Source of the DNA: Methanocaldococcus bathoardescens
GTDB lineage: Archaea; AGJL01; Methanococci; Methanococcales; Methanocaldococcaceae
Reading direction: 5' to 3'
NCBI RefSeq assembly: GCF_000739065.1
Contig: NZ_CP009149.1
Location: 930,001-994,000 of the forward strand
DNA length: 64,000 nt
The notes below the pieces were generated by a model, which saw only the letters and a program-made list of their open reading frames with translations, searched no databases and was not told where the DNA came from. Position 1 is the stretch's first letter. Each line of letters opens with the position of its first letter. Shown piece by piece: positions 1 to 9,364 of this stretch. The position numbers and the translations under genes were made by a program.

Positions 1-1452
1 ACCATATAAGCTCTTACCGCTCTTAAAAGACATTCGTCATCAAGAGTAACTACAACTTTATATGCATCTGGGATATCATCTTCAGTAGCCACTTCTTCCT
101 GAGTTTCTTCCACTTCAATAACTTCCTCTTCAAATTCAATATCTACTGGAGATATTGCAATATAATCAATTTCAGGAACTGTTTCTAACTCTTTTTGTAT
201 TTCTTCAACACTTTTATCAGATAAAAACATTACTTCTAATTCTTCAAATGATTGTTCTTTTAATTCTCCTTCAGTAGGTGTTGAAAGTAGAATTTCTCCA
301 ATATTCTTTATCCTTGTTAATACCATAGACAATCTTGCAGATTTTAATGGGCATTCATCATCAACTTTGGCTTTTAAGTGATATAGCTTATAGCCACTAT
401 CTACTTTTTCTTTAATAATATCAACAAATTCGCTAAGGTCAAATTTTTCATGATTTAATTCTACTTCTATTTCAATTTCTTTTTCAATTTCTTTTATCTC
501 TGGTTCTTTAGGAGATTGTGACTTTAATGCCTCTTCAATTCTACTACTTACTTCATCTACACTAATTCCTAATTCCCCAGCTTTTTTTCCTTTTTCTAAG
601 CCAGATGCAATATCTTCAAGAATTTTTGTAATGTATTTTAAGGTCTCAAAAATCTTTTTATTTACTTTTACATCTTCATCCGATATTTGTTTTACAAATT
701 CCTTAATTTTTATCATCAATGGTTTAAGGTCTGGGTCATCAACAACTTCTACCAAAGTACAGAAAATATCTACGGATTTATTTATGCTATTGATTATTTC
801 ATCAAGGTCTTCGGGAACTTCAAATTCTTCTTCGGATTCTTCCGGTAGTACTTCAATTTTCTCTTTAATAATTTTTTTAACTTTAACTGTAGTTTTTGGC
901 GTTTTGTACTTTAATTTTATTCTTTTTATTTCTTTTTTTACATCCTTTTTTTCTTATTTCTTGATGTTGTTCTTTTTCAGAAGGTTTTGCAGTTTCTTCT
1001 TTAGGTTTCGATTCAGAAGGTTGAGACGATGGAGCTTCAGCAGATTGTGTAGCTCCACTAAGATATTTATCTTTAAGCTTTTTAATCTCTTCAATAATTG
1101 AATTTACATCAACAGATGTTTCTGTTTCTCCTGCTTTAACCTCATCAAGCATTGTTTCCAATGCATCCAAACATTTAAATAACATGTCAATAATCTCTGA
1201 TGTTACAGGAATTTGACCATTTCTTATATAATCTAAAATATCTTCCATATGATGAGTTAATTCAGATATATGAGATAAACCAACAGTTCTTGCTCCTCCT
1301 TTTATAGTATGGGCTGACCTAAAAATTTGATTTATTAGGTCTAAATTTGTTGGGTCTTTTTCAAGTTCTAAAAGACACTCATTGATAGTTTGTATATGTT
1401 CTTCCGCTTCTTCAGCAAATATCTCTAAATATTCCTCCATCATATCTGTCAT
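1..1452 (-). CDS. cheA: Chemotaxis histidine kinase CheA, N-terminal part, with a frameshift; runs off the window
   Basis: CheA takes signals from receptors via CheW and phosphorylates CheY and CheB. The start at 1452 follows a GGGGGGAT ribosome binding site 3 bp after cheB stops. Residues 1-110 form the HPt (P1) domain with phospho-acceptor His48 in the SAHTIKGGA motif. The frame then shifts: at the T7 run 946-952 (A7 in the gene) the first frame ends in a stop near 883, but removing one A joins it to a frame open without stops to position 1. That second frame encodes a region resembling P2 (DDECPLKSARLSMVLTRIKN) and a second similar segment (DDECLLRAVRAYMV) at the window edge. The dimerisation, kinase and CheW-like domains lie beyond the window. 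The indel may be real, a slippage site or a sequencing error. Confidence 0.9.
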
Positions 1453-1455
1453 ATA

Positions 1456-2571
1456 TTATCCCCCCAATATCTCTTTACAGAACTTTACAATCGCTCTTGG
1501 GATTTCTGAGGGGGGGAGAACTAAATCAGCTATACCCAATTCTATCACAGCCTTTGGCATACCAAATACTACACATGTTTTTCCATCCTGAGCAATTATT
1601 TTTCCTCCTTTCTCTTTTATTTTCTTAAATCCATAAGCTCCATCCTTACCAATACCTGTTAATATAACCCCCACAGATTTTCCCCCATATATATTAGCTA
1701 CTGCCTCAGCTGTAATATCTACTGCAGGTCGTGTTCCATTAACTTTTGGCATTTTGTTATCTAAAGAAATATAAACATTATCTCCCCTTTTGGTTAAAAG
1801 CATGTGGTAATCTCCGGGAGCTATATAAACATAACCTGGCATAACTCTTTCTCCATGTTCTGCCTCTTTAACATTAAGTTTTGAAACTTGATTTATTCTA
1901 TCTGCAAATAATTTAGTGAATCCTGGTGGCATGTGCTGAACTACAAATATTGGTGGCATTCTTTTTGGTAATTTTGAAATAATCTCTGTAACTACTGGTG
2001 GTCCACCTGTTGATGAACCAATTATTACACACATTTCTTTTAATTTACTATCAGGAGCCATTAATTCTTCTGTAGCAGACGATATTTGTGAAACTGCAGT
2101 TTCCACTCTGTCCTCAGTAGCAGGTTTTGGTTTAGCAATTGTTGGAATCTTCTTAACCACTTTAGCTTTTGCAGCATGTTTAACTTTTTTAATTATATCT
2201 TCTCCAATCTTTCTAATATCTAATGAAATACTCCCTGAAGGTTTTGAGATAAAATCAACAGCTCCAGCTTCTAATGCTTCAAATGTAATTTTAGAACCTT
2301 CCTTTGTTAAAGCGGATAGCATTACAATTGGAGTTGGTCTTATTTCCATTATTTTTCTAACAGCCTCTAAACCATTCATTCTTGGCATTTCAACATCCAT
2401 TGTAACTACATCTGGTTGTAATTTTTGAACAAGCTCAACAGCTTCAACTCCATCCTTTGCAGTTCCTATAACCTCTATCTCAGGGTCTGAATTTAAAATA
2501 TCAGATATAACCTTCCTCATAAATGCAGAATCGTCAACAACAAGCACTCTAATTTTTTTATGTGATGTCAT
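1456..2571 (-). CDS. cheB: Chemotaxis response regulator protein-glutamate methylesterase CheB
   Basis: CheB removes methyl groups from receptor glutamates when activated by CheA, giving adaptation. The 371-residue length is normal. The N-terminal receiver domain (about 1-125) shows Asp13, Asp14, phospho-acceptor Asp59 (PDVVTMDVEMP) and the Lys of SKPSG. After a linker the C-terminal esterase domain carries the expected triad: Ser in IIGSSTGGPP, His in VVQHMPPGF and Asp in GIGKDGAYG. GAGGTGGG lies just ahead of the ATG at 2571. It is the middle gene of a leftward cheW-cheB-cheA operon, 29 bp after cheW and 3 bp before cheA, whose ribosome binding site lies inside the end of cheB. Confidence 0.97.
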   Translation of the reverse strand: MTSHKKIRVLVVDDSAFMRKVISDILNSDPEIEVIGTAKDGVEAVELVQKLQPDVVTMDVEMPRMNGLEAVRKIMEIRPTPIVMLSALTKEGSKITFEALEAGAVDFISKPSGSISLDIRKIGEDIIKKVKHAAKAKVVKKIPTIAKPKPATEDRVETAVSQISSATEELMAPDSKLKEMCVIIGSSTGGPPVVTEIISKLPKRMPPIFVVQHMPPGFTKLFADRINQVSKLNVKEAEHGERVMPGYVYIAPGDYHMLLTKRGDNVYISLDNKMPKVNGTRPAVDITAEAVANIYGGKSVGVILTGIGKDGAYGFKKIKEKGGKIIAQDGKTCVVFGMPKAVIELGIADLVLPPSEIPRAIVKFCKEILGG

Positions 2572-2600
2572 TATCCCACCTCACCTTATAACAATAAAAA

Positions 2601-3050
2601 TTATATATCTAAATCTAACAAACTTGAAATATTTAGTAAAATTATCAATCTATTGTCTATTTTTATAATTCCTTCAATATAATCCCCACCTGTTGCTTTT
2701 TTTATAGTGGATACTGGAGTAATCTGGTCTGAAGTTATCTGCATAACATCATTAACACCATCAACTAAAATCCCAAATGTTTGTTGGTTGATTTCAATAA
2801 CCATAACAAGTTTTTCATCTTTCTCATCTTCAATATTTTCATATACTCCCAATTTACCTTTTAAATCAATAATTGGTGTAATCTCCCCCCTAATATTTGT
2901 AACCCCAACTACATAACTTGGAGCGTTAGGAAGAGGGGTGATATCTGATTTATGCAACTTCAGCACTTCTCTAACTTCATCAACCCTTAATCCATATTCA
3001 TTACTTCCCAATCTAAACACAACAATTTTCATAGTTTCAGATTCAACCAT
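2601..3050 (-). CDS. cheW: Chemotaxis coupling protein CheW
   Basis: CheW is the adaptor that links receptor tips to the CheA kinase. The 149-residue protein is a single CheW domain: KIVVFRLGSNEYGLRVDEVREVL at the start, then VGVTNIRGEITPIIDLKGKLG and FGILVDGVNDV, all family hallmarks. The start at 3050 has GAGGTG six bases upstream; a second Met at residue 7 is less well placed. It is the first gene of the leftward cheW-cheB-cheA operon, so the promoter should lie in the 3051-3150 region. Confidence 0.96.
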   Translation of the reverse strand: MVESETMKIVVFRLGSNEYGLRVDEVREVLKLHKSDITPLPNAPSYVVGVTNIRGEITPIIDLKGKLGVYENIEDEKDEKLVMVIEINQQTFGILVDGVNDVMQITSDQITPVSTIKKATGGDYIEGIIKIDNRLIILLNISSLLDLDI

Positions 3051-3524
3051 CTTTTCACCTCTTCAAAATAAAAATATGTAATTAAAAATTAAAAATTTTT
3101 TGGTTTGAATTTCCGATATTTACAATTGAAATAATTATGACAGGTTTGTTTTTTACTTTACTCAATAAGCATTAACTTAAGGTAAAGGTGAGCATTAATA
3201 AATCTGACGTAGTAAATTACCTTAGTTTTTTCTTTGAATTTAACATATTATCATAGTTTTAGATATTGGTGAAAAAGTCATTATGATTATAAATTATAGT
3301 ATTATGTATGAAAATTTTTATATTTTTATATTTTGGATTTTTAGCTACACAAATATATACTCAAAAAATATACATATATGCAATGACCAAAATAACTAAA
3401 TGTAATAAAGTTAATACAACAATCTTGTAATTTGTGTGGTTACTATGAGATTGATGTTTGTTAAGTTTTGTTGTATGTGTAGATATATAAGGTAAACAAT
3501 ACGCATCAGGAGGGGGGTGTGAAA
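3051..3524. other. Intergenic region between divergent cheW and the first receptor gene
   Basis: About 470 bp, very AT-rich, with no convincing gene. It must hold the promoters of the leftward cheW operon and the rightward receptor gene. An inverted pair AAGGTAA (3179-3185) and TTACCTT (3217-3223) and many short AT palindromes are visible, but no element shared with the repeats elsewhere in the window. Confidence 0.6.
3480..3491 (+). promoter_or_regulatory. Probable TATA box of the first receptor gene
   Basis: GATATATAAGG lies about 35-45 bp before the GTG start of the receptor gene, the distance expected for an archaeal TATA box with a short leader carrying the AGGAGGGGGG ribosome binding site at 3508-3517. 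Confidence 0.5.
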
Positions 3525-5360
3525 GTGCTCAAAAATATCTCCGTAAAAACTAAAATTTTGTCTATCTTAGCAATTTTAGTACTTATTATTACAGGAGTGT
3601 CTTTGAATGTGGTAATGACACATGATGCTATGAAAAATGATGGGAAGGTAATCAATATTGCAGGAAAACAGAGAATGTTAATTCAAAAAATGACAAAAGA
3701 AGCTTTTATGATAGGTTCTGGACATGATGAATATAGAAAAACTTTAAAAGAAACTGCTGAACTTTTTGACAAAACATTAAATGGTTTAATATCAGGTAGT
3801 GAGGAATTAGGTCTCCCACCAGCTCCTGATAAAGTTAAGCCTCAACTTCTTAAAGTAAAGCAATTATGGGAGCCATTCTATGCAAAAATAAAAATAATAT
3901 ACACAAAAAATCCTGATGACCCAGAGTTTAAAGAGGCTTTGGACTACTTAGAAAAACATAATATGGAATTATTAGCAGAGATGAATAAAGCAGTTATGTT
4001 ATATCAAGAACTATACGATAAAAAAATCAAATTTGCAAATGATGTAGCAATTGCATCTACCATATTAGGATTGTTAATTGGTGTTGTTTCAATAATCATA
4101 GTAAATAAAACAATATTAGAACCATTAAAAGAACTTGAAAGAATATCAAGCAAATTGGCAAACAGAGAGTATGGTATAAAGCAAAAAATAAAATTTGGTA
4201 ATGATGAAATTGGAAAAATATTCGCAAATATTGAAAAAATATACCACAATTTAAAAGAAGATATGGAAGAGCAGAAAAAAGATAAAGAATTATTAAAAAA
4301 GATGTTTAATGAAATTATGGATGTTATGAAAAAAGTTGCCAATGGGGATTTAACTGCAAGACTAAAAGAGAAAAATGGAGGAGAAGTTGAGTTATACAAA
4401 GTCATTAACCGTGCATTGGATAACTTGACAAATATGATAAAAAATCTAAAAGAGCAGGTTGTTGAAGTAACTGAAGAAGTTAATACTGTTAAGGAAGAGC
4501 TAAATAGAGCAAGAGAAATCTCCGACCAAGTTGCCGATGCTGCTCAACAGGTAGCTACTGCAGCAACAGACCAATCAACCAAACTACAAGACATAACCCA
4601 AGAACTCGAAGAAACTACCAACATTGCAAAAGGAGTTTATGATTCAGCAATAAGTGGAGTTGAAGCTATAAATAACGTTGAAGAGAGCTCACAACTTGGT
4701 TTGGAAAAAGTGGAGCATGCAATTGAAACAATGCAGAGAATAGCTAATGTTATCGATGACTTAGGTAAAGCAATACAAGAGCTTGGAGATGAAAGTAAAA
4801 AAATCAATGAAATTACTGCATTAATTAAAGATATTGCCGAACAAACTGGATTGTTAGCTTTAAACGCTTCTATCGAAGCGGCAAGAGCTGGAGAAGCTGG
4901 AAGAGGTTTCGCGGTTGTAGCAAGTGAAATTAAAAGCTTAGCAGAAGAAATTGGTAAATCAGTAGATGATATTAACAAGACAATAACTGAAATTCAAAAC
5001 AAAATTGGTAAAACTATAGATTTAGGATTAGCTGGAAAAGATGAAGTCGATAAAGGAGTTATAGCAATAGATGAAGTTAATAATGCATTCTTAAAGATTA
5101 AAGAAGCCGTTGATAAAGCAATGGAGAGAATAAACGAAATAAAAGAAGGAGCACAAAATGCAGCTGATAATATACAGAATGCTTTAAGAGATGTTCAAGA
5201 TGTTGCTTCGATATCAGAAGAGTTTGCCGCTACAGCTGAGGAGTTAACTGCTTCAACTGAAGAATTGAATGGAGTAATAGAAGAAATAAGTAAAGCCGCA
5301 GAAAAAGTAGCTGAAATATCAAATCAACTTGCAGAATCTGCAAGTAAATTCAAAGCATAA
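3525..5360 (+). CDS. Methyl-accepting chemotaxis protein with PilJ-type sensor domain
   Basis: Transmembrane chemoreceptor. I prefer the GTG at 3525 ([10 protein letters not shown]), because AGGAGGGGGG is 7 bases upstream; the GTG at 3519 is too close. There are two membrane segments (about residues 10-30 and 175-195). Between them is an extracytoplasmic domain with the [13 protein letters not shown] signature of PilJ/NarX-type four-helix sensors. A HAMP linker follows ([14 protein letters not shown]), then a long coiled-coil signalling domain with the conserved tip [19 protein letters not shown] (about 445-463) that contacts CheA and CheW. The final alpha-helical tail ends ASKFKA. Parts of the signalling domain are identical in DNA to the second receptor gene at 7766-9241. 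The ligand cannot be told from sequence. Confidence 0.95.
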   Translation: MLKNISVKTKILSILAILVLIITGVSLNVVMTHDAMKNDGKVINIAGKQRMLIQKMTKEAFMIGSGHDEYRKTLKETAELFDKTLNGLISGSEELGLPPAPDKVKPQLLKVKQLWEPFYAKIKIIYTKNPDDPEFKEALDYLEKHNMELLAEMNKAVMLYQELYDKKIKFANDVAIASTILGLLIGVVSIIIVNKTILEPLKELERISSKLANREYGIKQKIKFGNDEIGKIFANIEKIYHNLKEDMEEQKKDKELLKKMFNEIMDVMKKVANGDLTARLKEKNGGEVELYKVINRALDNLTNMIKNLKEQVVEVTEEVNTVKEELNRAREISDQVADAAQQVATAATDQSTKLQDITQELEETTNIAKGVYDSAISGVEAINNVEESSQLGLEKVEHAIETMQRIANVIDDLGKAIQELGDESKKINEITALIKDIAEQTGLLALNASIEAARAGEAGRGFAVVASEIKSLAEEIGKSVDDINKTITEIQNKIGKTIDLGLAGKDEVDKGVIAIDEVNNAFLKIKEAVDKAMERINEIKEGAQNAADNIQNALRDVQDVASISEEFAATAEELTASTEELNGVIEEISKAAEKVAEISNQLAESASKFKA

Positions 5361-5404
5361 TTCTCTACTAAATCTTTTTATTTTTATTTTAAAAATTTAA
5401 AAAA

Positions 5405-6133
5405 TTATGCATTTATACCTTCTTCAATTTCTACAAGATAGCTATCTATTTTAGTATTTAAATCATCTGCAATCTTTATAGCTTTATTTATACTTTCTTC
5501 CTCAAGGTTGTTTAAAATCTCTTTTATTTCATTAATTCCTTTATAAATTTCTTTTATTAGTTTTATAATATCAACTACCTTAACTCCTCCACTATCGAGT
5601 AAATCTGTAATCTTCTCTGACATTTTATCAATTTTTTCGGTAATATTATCAATTTCATTTGATAATTTATCCAATTTTGATGAATAATTGTTTGTATTTT
5701 CTATTATTATGTCCAATTTCTCAATAAATTCCATTTTTGAAGAATCGTATATTTGTTTAATTTTATCTGAAATTTGATTTATAGCATCTTCTGAGAGATT
5801 AACATATTTCATACTCTCTAATTTATCCAATATCTCCTTTAACATATTCTCAATTTTTTCATAATTGTTATTATTTATGGTATCAAGAATTTTATCTAAT
5901 TTATTATTAATTTCTTTTATCTCATCAGAACATTGATTAATATCGACATTATTTTGATATTCTGGTTGTTGTTCAGGTTTTTTTTCATTAGATTGGGATT
6001 TTTCTGACTTTAATCTATTGTACATTTCAACTGCAATTTTTTCTAAATTTTTAACTCTATTAATTAAATTATCTTTGTCTTCTTTATTTTTTGCTTTTTT
6101 AGCAATTTCTTTTAATTTTTCTTCAAGCTCCAT
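5405..6133 (-). CDS. Coiled-coil protein of unknown function in the chemotaxis locus (I)
   Basis: I do not recognise a family. About 242 residues, starting at the ATG at 6133, which has GGTGG ten bases upstream. The protein is hydrophilic, with no signal peptide or membrane segment. It has a charged N-terminal helix, an Asn/Gln-rich linker (about 45-70), and then long heptad-like helices rich in I, L, K, E, D and N (for example KLDKILDTIN and LDKLSNEIDNITEKIDKMSEKI). It lies convergent to the first receptor gene and is followed, in the same direction, by two other coiled-coil genes. Such proteins can scaffold or mimic receptor coiled coils, but that is inference from position. Confidence 0.8.
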   Translation of the reverse strand: MELEEKLKEIAKKAKNKEDKDNLINRVKNLEKIAVEMYNRLKSEKSQSNEKKPEQQPEYQNNVDINQCSDEIKEINNKLDKILDTINNNNYEKIENMLKEILDKLESMKYVNLSEDAINQISDKIKQIYDSSKMEFIEKLDIIIENTNNYSSKLDKLSNEIDNITEKIDKMSEKITDLLDSGGVKVVDIIKLIKEIYKGINEIKEILNNLEEESINKAIKIADDLNTKIDSYLVEIEEGINA

Positions 6134-6316
6134 AAAAACCACCAAATAATATATAACACCTTAGTAAGGATTTTAAAAACAAAAATTAAATATCAAAATA
6201 TAAAAATGTTCAATAAATTACATACAAAGTTTAAATACAGTTCTTTAATCTTTAATATTAATATTAGAAAATCAGTATTGATAATGTTTTTGTGTTTATT
6301 CTTATGTAGATTCGCT

Positions 6317-6421
6317 TATAGTGTTTTTCAAAAGTAATTAAAATTTACTAATGAATTATATATAAACCTCTACGGGGTTTATAAATACCTTTTTCTACAT
6401 TAAGTTTTGAAAAACACTATA
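6317..6421. repeat. Short MITE-like inverted-repeat element (105 bp)
   Basis: The ends are perfect inverted repeats, TATAGTGTTTTTCAAAA (6317-6333) and its complement (6405-6421). The middle holds a second dyad, AAACCTC and GGGGTTT. No coding capacity. The size and layout match the two better supported MITE-like families in this window, but the end sequence differs and I found no second copy here. Confidence 0.65.
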
Positions 6422-6452
6422 GTTATCCTAAACAAAACAAAATAAAATAGAA

Positions 6453-6995
6453 TTAAAAGATTTTGTTAAAATTAATTAACATATTCACAATTGTCATAAT
6501 TGTGACCATATATACCAATATTCTTGTAGATTTTAGATTCTCAAATAACATTTTTTGATTTTTATTAATAGATTTTAAAGTATTTGATAACATCTCCAAT
6601 TTTTTACTATTATTTTTTATACCTTCCTCAATTCTATGATATCTATTATTCAGCCTAACTGATGAAACTTCTAAAGAATTTTTTATATTTAACATTTCGT
6701 TATTTATATCATACACAATATTATTTGTGTCTTCAATAGATTTTCTCATAAGCTCCATATATGAAAAGTAATCGTTTAATTTTTTCTCCAATTCTTGAAG
6801 TTCAACAATCGAAATATTCATTTTTTCATTTGTAATGTTCAAGCCATACTGTATCTCTGCCACATAACTATTAATCTCAGAAATTAGCATGTCAAGTTTT
6901 GTTAAAATATCATCAATAATTATTTCTGATTCTAATAAATCATTATCTAACTTATTCAATACATTATTTCCCCAATCCAATTTCTTATCTACCAT
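6453..6995 (-). CDS. Tail-anchored coiled-coil protein of unknown function in the chemotaxis locus (II)
   Basis: I do not recognise a family. The 180-residue protein starts at 6995 behind GGGGTGG. Residues 1-150 are almost all heptad-like helix (DNDLLESEIIIDDILTKLDM, KLEMLSNTLKSINKN), and the last 25 residues (ILVYMVTIMTIVNMLINF) form one hydrophobic segment. This suggests a C-terminal membrane anchor with the coiled coil in the cytoplasm. It is co-directional with the coiled-coil genes on either side and lies between the two chemoreceptor genes. Confidence 0.8.
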   Translation of the reverse strand: MVDKKLDWGNNVLNKLDNDLLESEIIIDDILTKLDMLISEINSYVAEIQYGLNITNEKMNISIVELQELEKKLNDYFSYMELMRKSIEDTNNIVYDINNEMLNIKNSLEVSSVRLNNRYHRIEEGIKNNSKKLEMLSNTLKSINKNQKMLFENLKSTRILVYMVTIMTIVNMLINFNKIF

Positions 6996-7050
6996 ACAAA
7001 ACCACCCCTACACATAGAGCCATAAAAATTAGTCTAATATTTAGCAATAT

Positions 7051-7611
7051 TTATTTATTTTCATCTATCATGCTGTCAATTTCCAATAGCAATTCTTTTA
7101 GCCTGTTCTCTAATGCTTGATTTTTATTAATTAATTCATTCAATTTCTCTTTGTTATTCTTAATAATACTAAAAACTTTTTCAAATTCAGATATTACTTC
7201 ATTTGATATCTCAGTATTGACAAATTTTAACTTAGATATAGTATCATCCAACTTAGACATAGAGTTTACGTGTTTATCAATTTCTGAATTTAGATTTTTT
7301 GTTATTTTTTCAACATTATCCAAAACATGTGTTAAATTTTCTAAATTCTCCACGAATTTTTCGAGAATTATAGGGTTAATTTCCCCTCCATTCTTATATC
7401 GCTCCAACATTGAGTAATATTTTTCTTCTACAATGTTTAAAGTTTTTTCAACATTATCTAAAACTGATGATAGTTGAGCTATTAAATCAGCCATGTCTTC
7501 ATTTCCTTTTCTAAAATCTTTGGCACTTTTTAGTAAATACCTAATAGATTCATCTAATTTTATAGCAATATCTAAATTATTTTTATTATTTTTATTTTGA
7601 GAACTTTCCAT
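7051..7611 (-). CDS. Coiled-coil protein of unknown function in the chemotaxis locus (III)
   Basis: I do not recognise a family. The reading frame extends to 7626, but the ATG at 7611 (MESSQNKNNK) has GAGGTG six bases upstream and is the better start, giving 186 residues. After an Asn/Lys-rich N-terminus the protein is one long alpha-helical coiled coil with repeated hydrophobic heptads (NVEKTLNIVEEKYYSMLERY, LDNVEKITKNLNSEIDKHV). No membrane segment. It is probably the first gene of the leftward coiled-coil trio and is divergent from the second receptor gene, so the two may share a regulatory region at 7612-7765. Confidence 0.8.
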   Translation of the reverse strand: MESSQNKNNKNNLDIAIKLDESIRYLLKSAKDFRKGNEDMADLIAQLSSVLDNVEKTLNIVEEKYYSMLERYKNGGEINPIILEKFVENLENLTHVLDNVEKITKNLNSEIDKHVNSMSKLDDTISKLKFVNTEISNEVISEFEKVFSIIKNNKEKLNELINKNQALENRLKELLLEIDSMIDENK

Positions 7612-7765
7612 ATATAAACACCTCAAATTATTGCAATATTCATTATTATCTTAATTAACAAATAATATATATTACTTAAGCATATTAATTATTATATATG
7701 ATTTCTATTATTACAAAAAACCTGCCGTAATATGTTGTATAAGGTGGAAGGAATAGGTGAAAGGA

Positions 7766-9241
7766 ATGAATCTTAATGTTAAAACAAAGATTTTAATAAT
7801 AATTGGGGGATATATTGCCTTAATAGTTTTGTTCTCAGTTTTTATGCTACATTCATCAAAAGACACTATATTTAAATTGATAACTATATTCAATATATTA
7901 GCGTTTATTTTGGGAGGAGTTTTTATCCTAATAATGAAAAAGACTGTATTTGACCAACTATCTGAGCTTGAAAGAATTACAAAAGAATTCGCTGAAGGTA
8001 AAACAGATATAAAAAGGAATTTAAAAATAAAATTCAATAAAAATGATGAGATTGGAAGAATATACTATAACATAAAAGAAGTGTATTTAAACTTTAAAAG
8101 TAAGGTAGAAGAAGTGGAAAAAAGTAGAAATGAATTAAGGAAGTTACTAAAAGAGATAGGAAATGTTATGAATGTTATAATCAACGGAGATTTAACTGCA
8201 AGAATGGATGAAAGTGGAGAAAGGAATAGAGTTCAAAAATTGATTAATAGGGCTCTTGATAAACTTTCAATGATGGTTCGTGAATTGATAGATAATGTTG
8301 CTAAATTAGAAGATGAAATTAGAAGAGCTAACGAAGAAGTAGAAAGATTAAAAGAAACCTCCGACCAAATAGCGGATGCCGCTCAACAGGTAGCTACTGC
8401 AGCAACAGACCAATCAAACAAACTACAAGATTTAACGCAGGAATTAGAGCATACTGCAAAACTTTCAGAAGATACACTAAAAGCTGCTGAAGAAGGAGTT
8501 ATAGCGATAAATGAAGTAGAAGAAAAATCAAATGAAGGAGTTAAAAATGTAGAAAATGCCATTGAGACTATGCAGAGAATAGCTAATGTTATCGATGACT
8601 TAGGTAAAGCTTTAGAAGAGTTAGGTAAAAAGAGCCAAAAAATCAACGAAATTACTGCATTAATTAAAGATATTGCCGAACAAACTGGATTGTTAGCTTT
8701 AAACGCTTCTATCGAAGCGGCAAGAGCTGGAGAAGCTGGAAGAGGTTTCGCGGTTGTAGCAAGTGAAATTAAAAGCTTAGCAGAGGAAATAGGCAAATCA
8801 GTTGAAGATATCAACAGAACTGTTGAGGAAATCAGGAAAGCTATTGAAAAAACTATTGATTTAGGGTTAACTGGAAAGAATGAGGTTGATAAAGGAGTTA
8901 TAGTAATAGATGAAGTTAATAATGCATTCTTAAAGATTAAAGAAGCTGTTGATAAAACTAAGGAAGTTATTGAAAATATCAAAAATGCCGCAAAAACCTC
9001 TGCAGATAATGTTGAACAAGCTTTAAGAGATGTTCAAGATATTGCCTCAATATCAGAAGAGTTTGCCGCTACAGCTGAGGAGTTAACTGCTTCAACTGAA
9101 GAATTGAATGGAGCAATTTCAGCCTTTAGAGATATAATAGCTGATGTAGAAGAAACTGCTAAACAGGCAGCAGAGTTAGCCAATAGGTTCAAAGTTGATA
9201 GGACACGTAAGATAGCAAATATTTCTGATGCTCAATCTTAA
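7766..9241 (+). CDS. Methyl-accepting chemotaxis protein without a sensor domain
   Basis: About 491 residues from the ATG at 7766, preceded by GGTGAAAGG. Two membrane segments (about residues 8-27 and 35-56) are joined by a loop of only 6-8 residues, so there is no extracytoplasmic ligand domain. Signals would have to be sensed in the membrane, in the HAMP region (about 57-110) or through a partner. The cytoplasmic signalling domain has the conserved tip [19 protein letters not shown] and closely matches the receptor at 3525-5360; more than 100 bp around the tip are identical in DNA. The tail ([15 protein letters not shown]) differs from that receptor. A TATA-like ATTATATATG lies at 7691-7700. 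Confidence 0.95.
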   Translation: MNLNVKTKILIIIGGYIALIVLFSVFMLHSSKDTIFKLITIFNILAFILGGVFILIMKKTVFDQLSELERITKEFAEGKTDIKRNLKIKFNKNDEIGRIYYNIKEVYLNFKSKVEEVEKSRNELRKLLKEIGNVMNVIINGDLTARMDESGERNRVQKLINRALDKLSMMVRELIDNVAKLEDEIRRANEEVERLKETSDQIADAAQQVATAATDQSNKLQDLTQELEHTAKLSEDTLKAAEEGVIAINEVEEKSNEGVKNVENAIETMQRIANVIDDLGKALEELGKKSQKINEITALIKDIAEQTGLLALNASIEAARAGEAGRGFAVVASEIKSLAEEIGKSVEDINRTVEEIRKAIEKTIDLGLTGKNEVDKGVIVIDEVNNAFLKIKEAVDKTKEVIENIKNAAKTSADNVEQALRDVQDIASISEEFAATAEELTASTEELNGAISAFRDIIADVEETAKQAAELANRFKVDRTRKIANISDAQS

Positions 9242-9364
9242 CTTAAAAATTTTTTAGTATTTGTATCTATATTTAAACACAATATGGTAATTGATAAATT
9301 AATAATGTTTAAATACATAATTGCCAAATAGCAACATATAGCATCTCTCTAATTAGGTGATGGT

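Noticed and set aside
3179-3223. Inverted pair AAGGTAA/TTACCTT as another MITE
   Set aside because: Only 7 bp arms and no second copy in the window; could be chance in AT-rich DNA.
8383-8982. 199-codon open frame antisense to the second chemoreceptor
   Set aside because: Same kind of shadow; a similar one lies antisense to the first receptor because the two genes share DNA.
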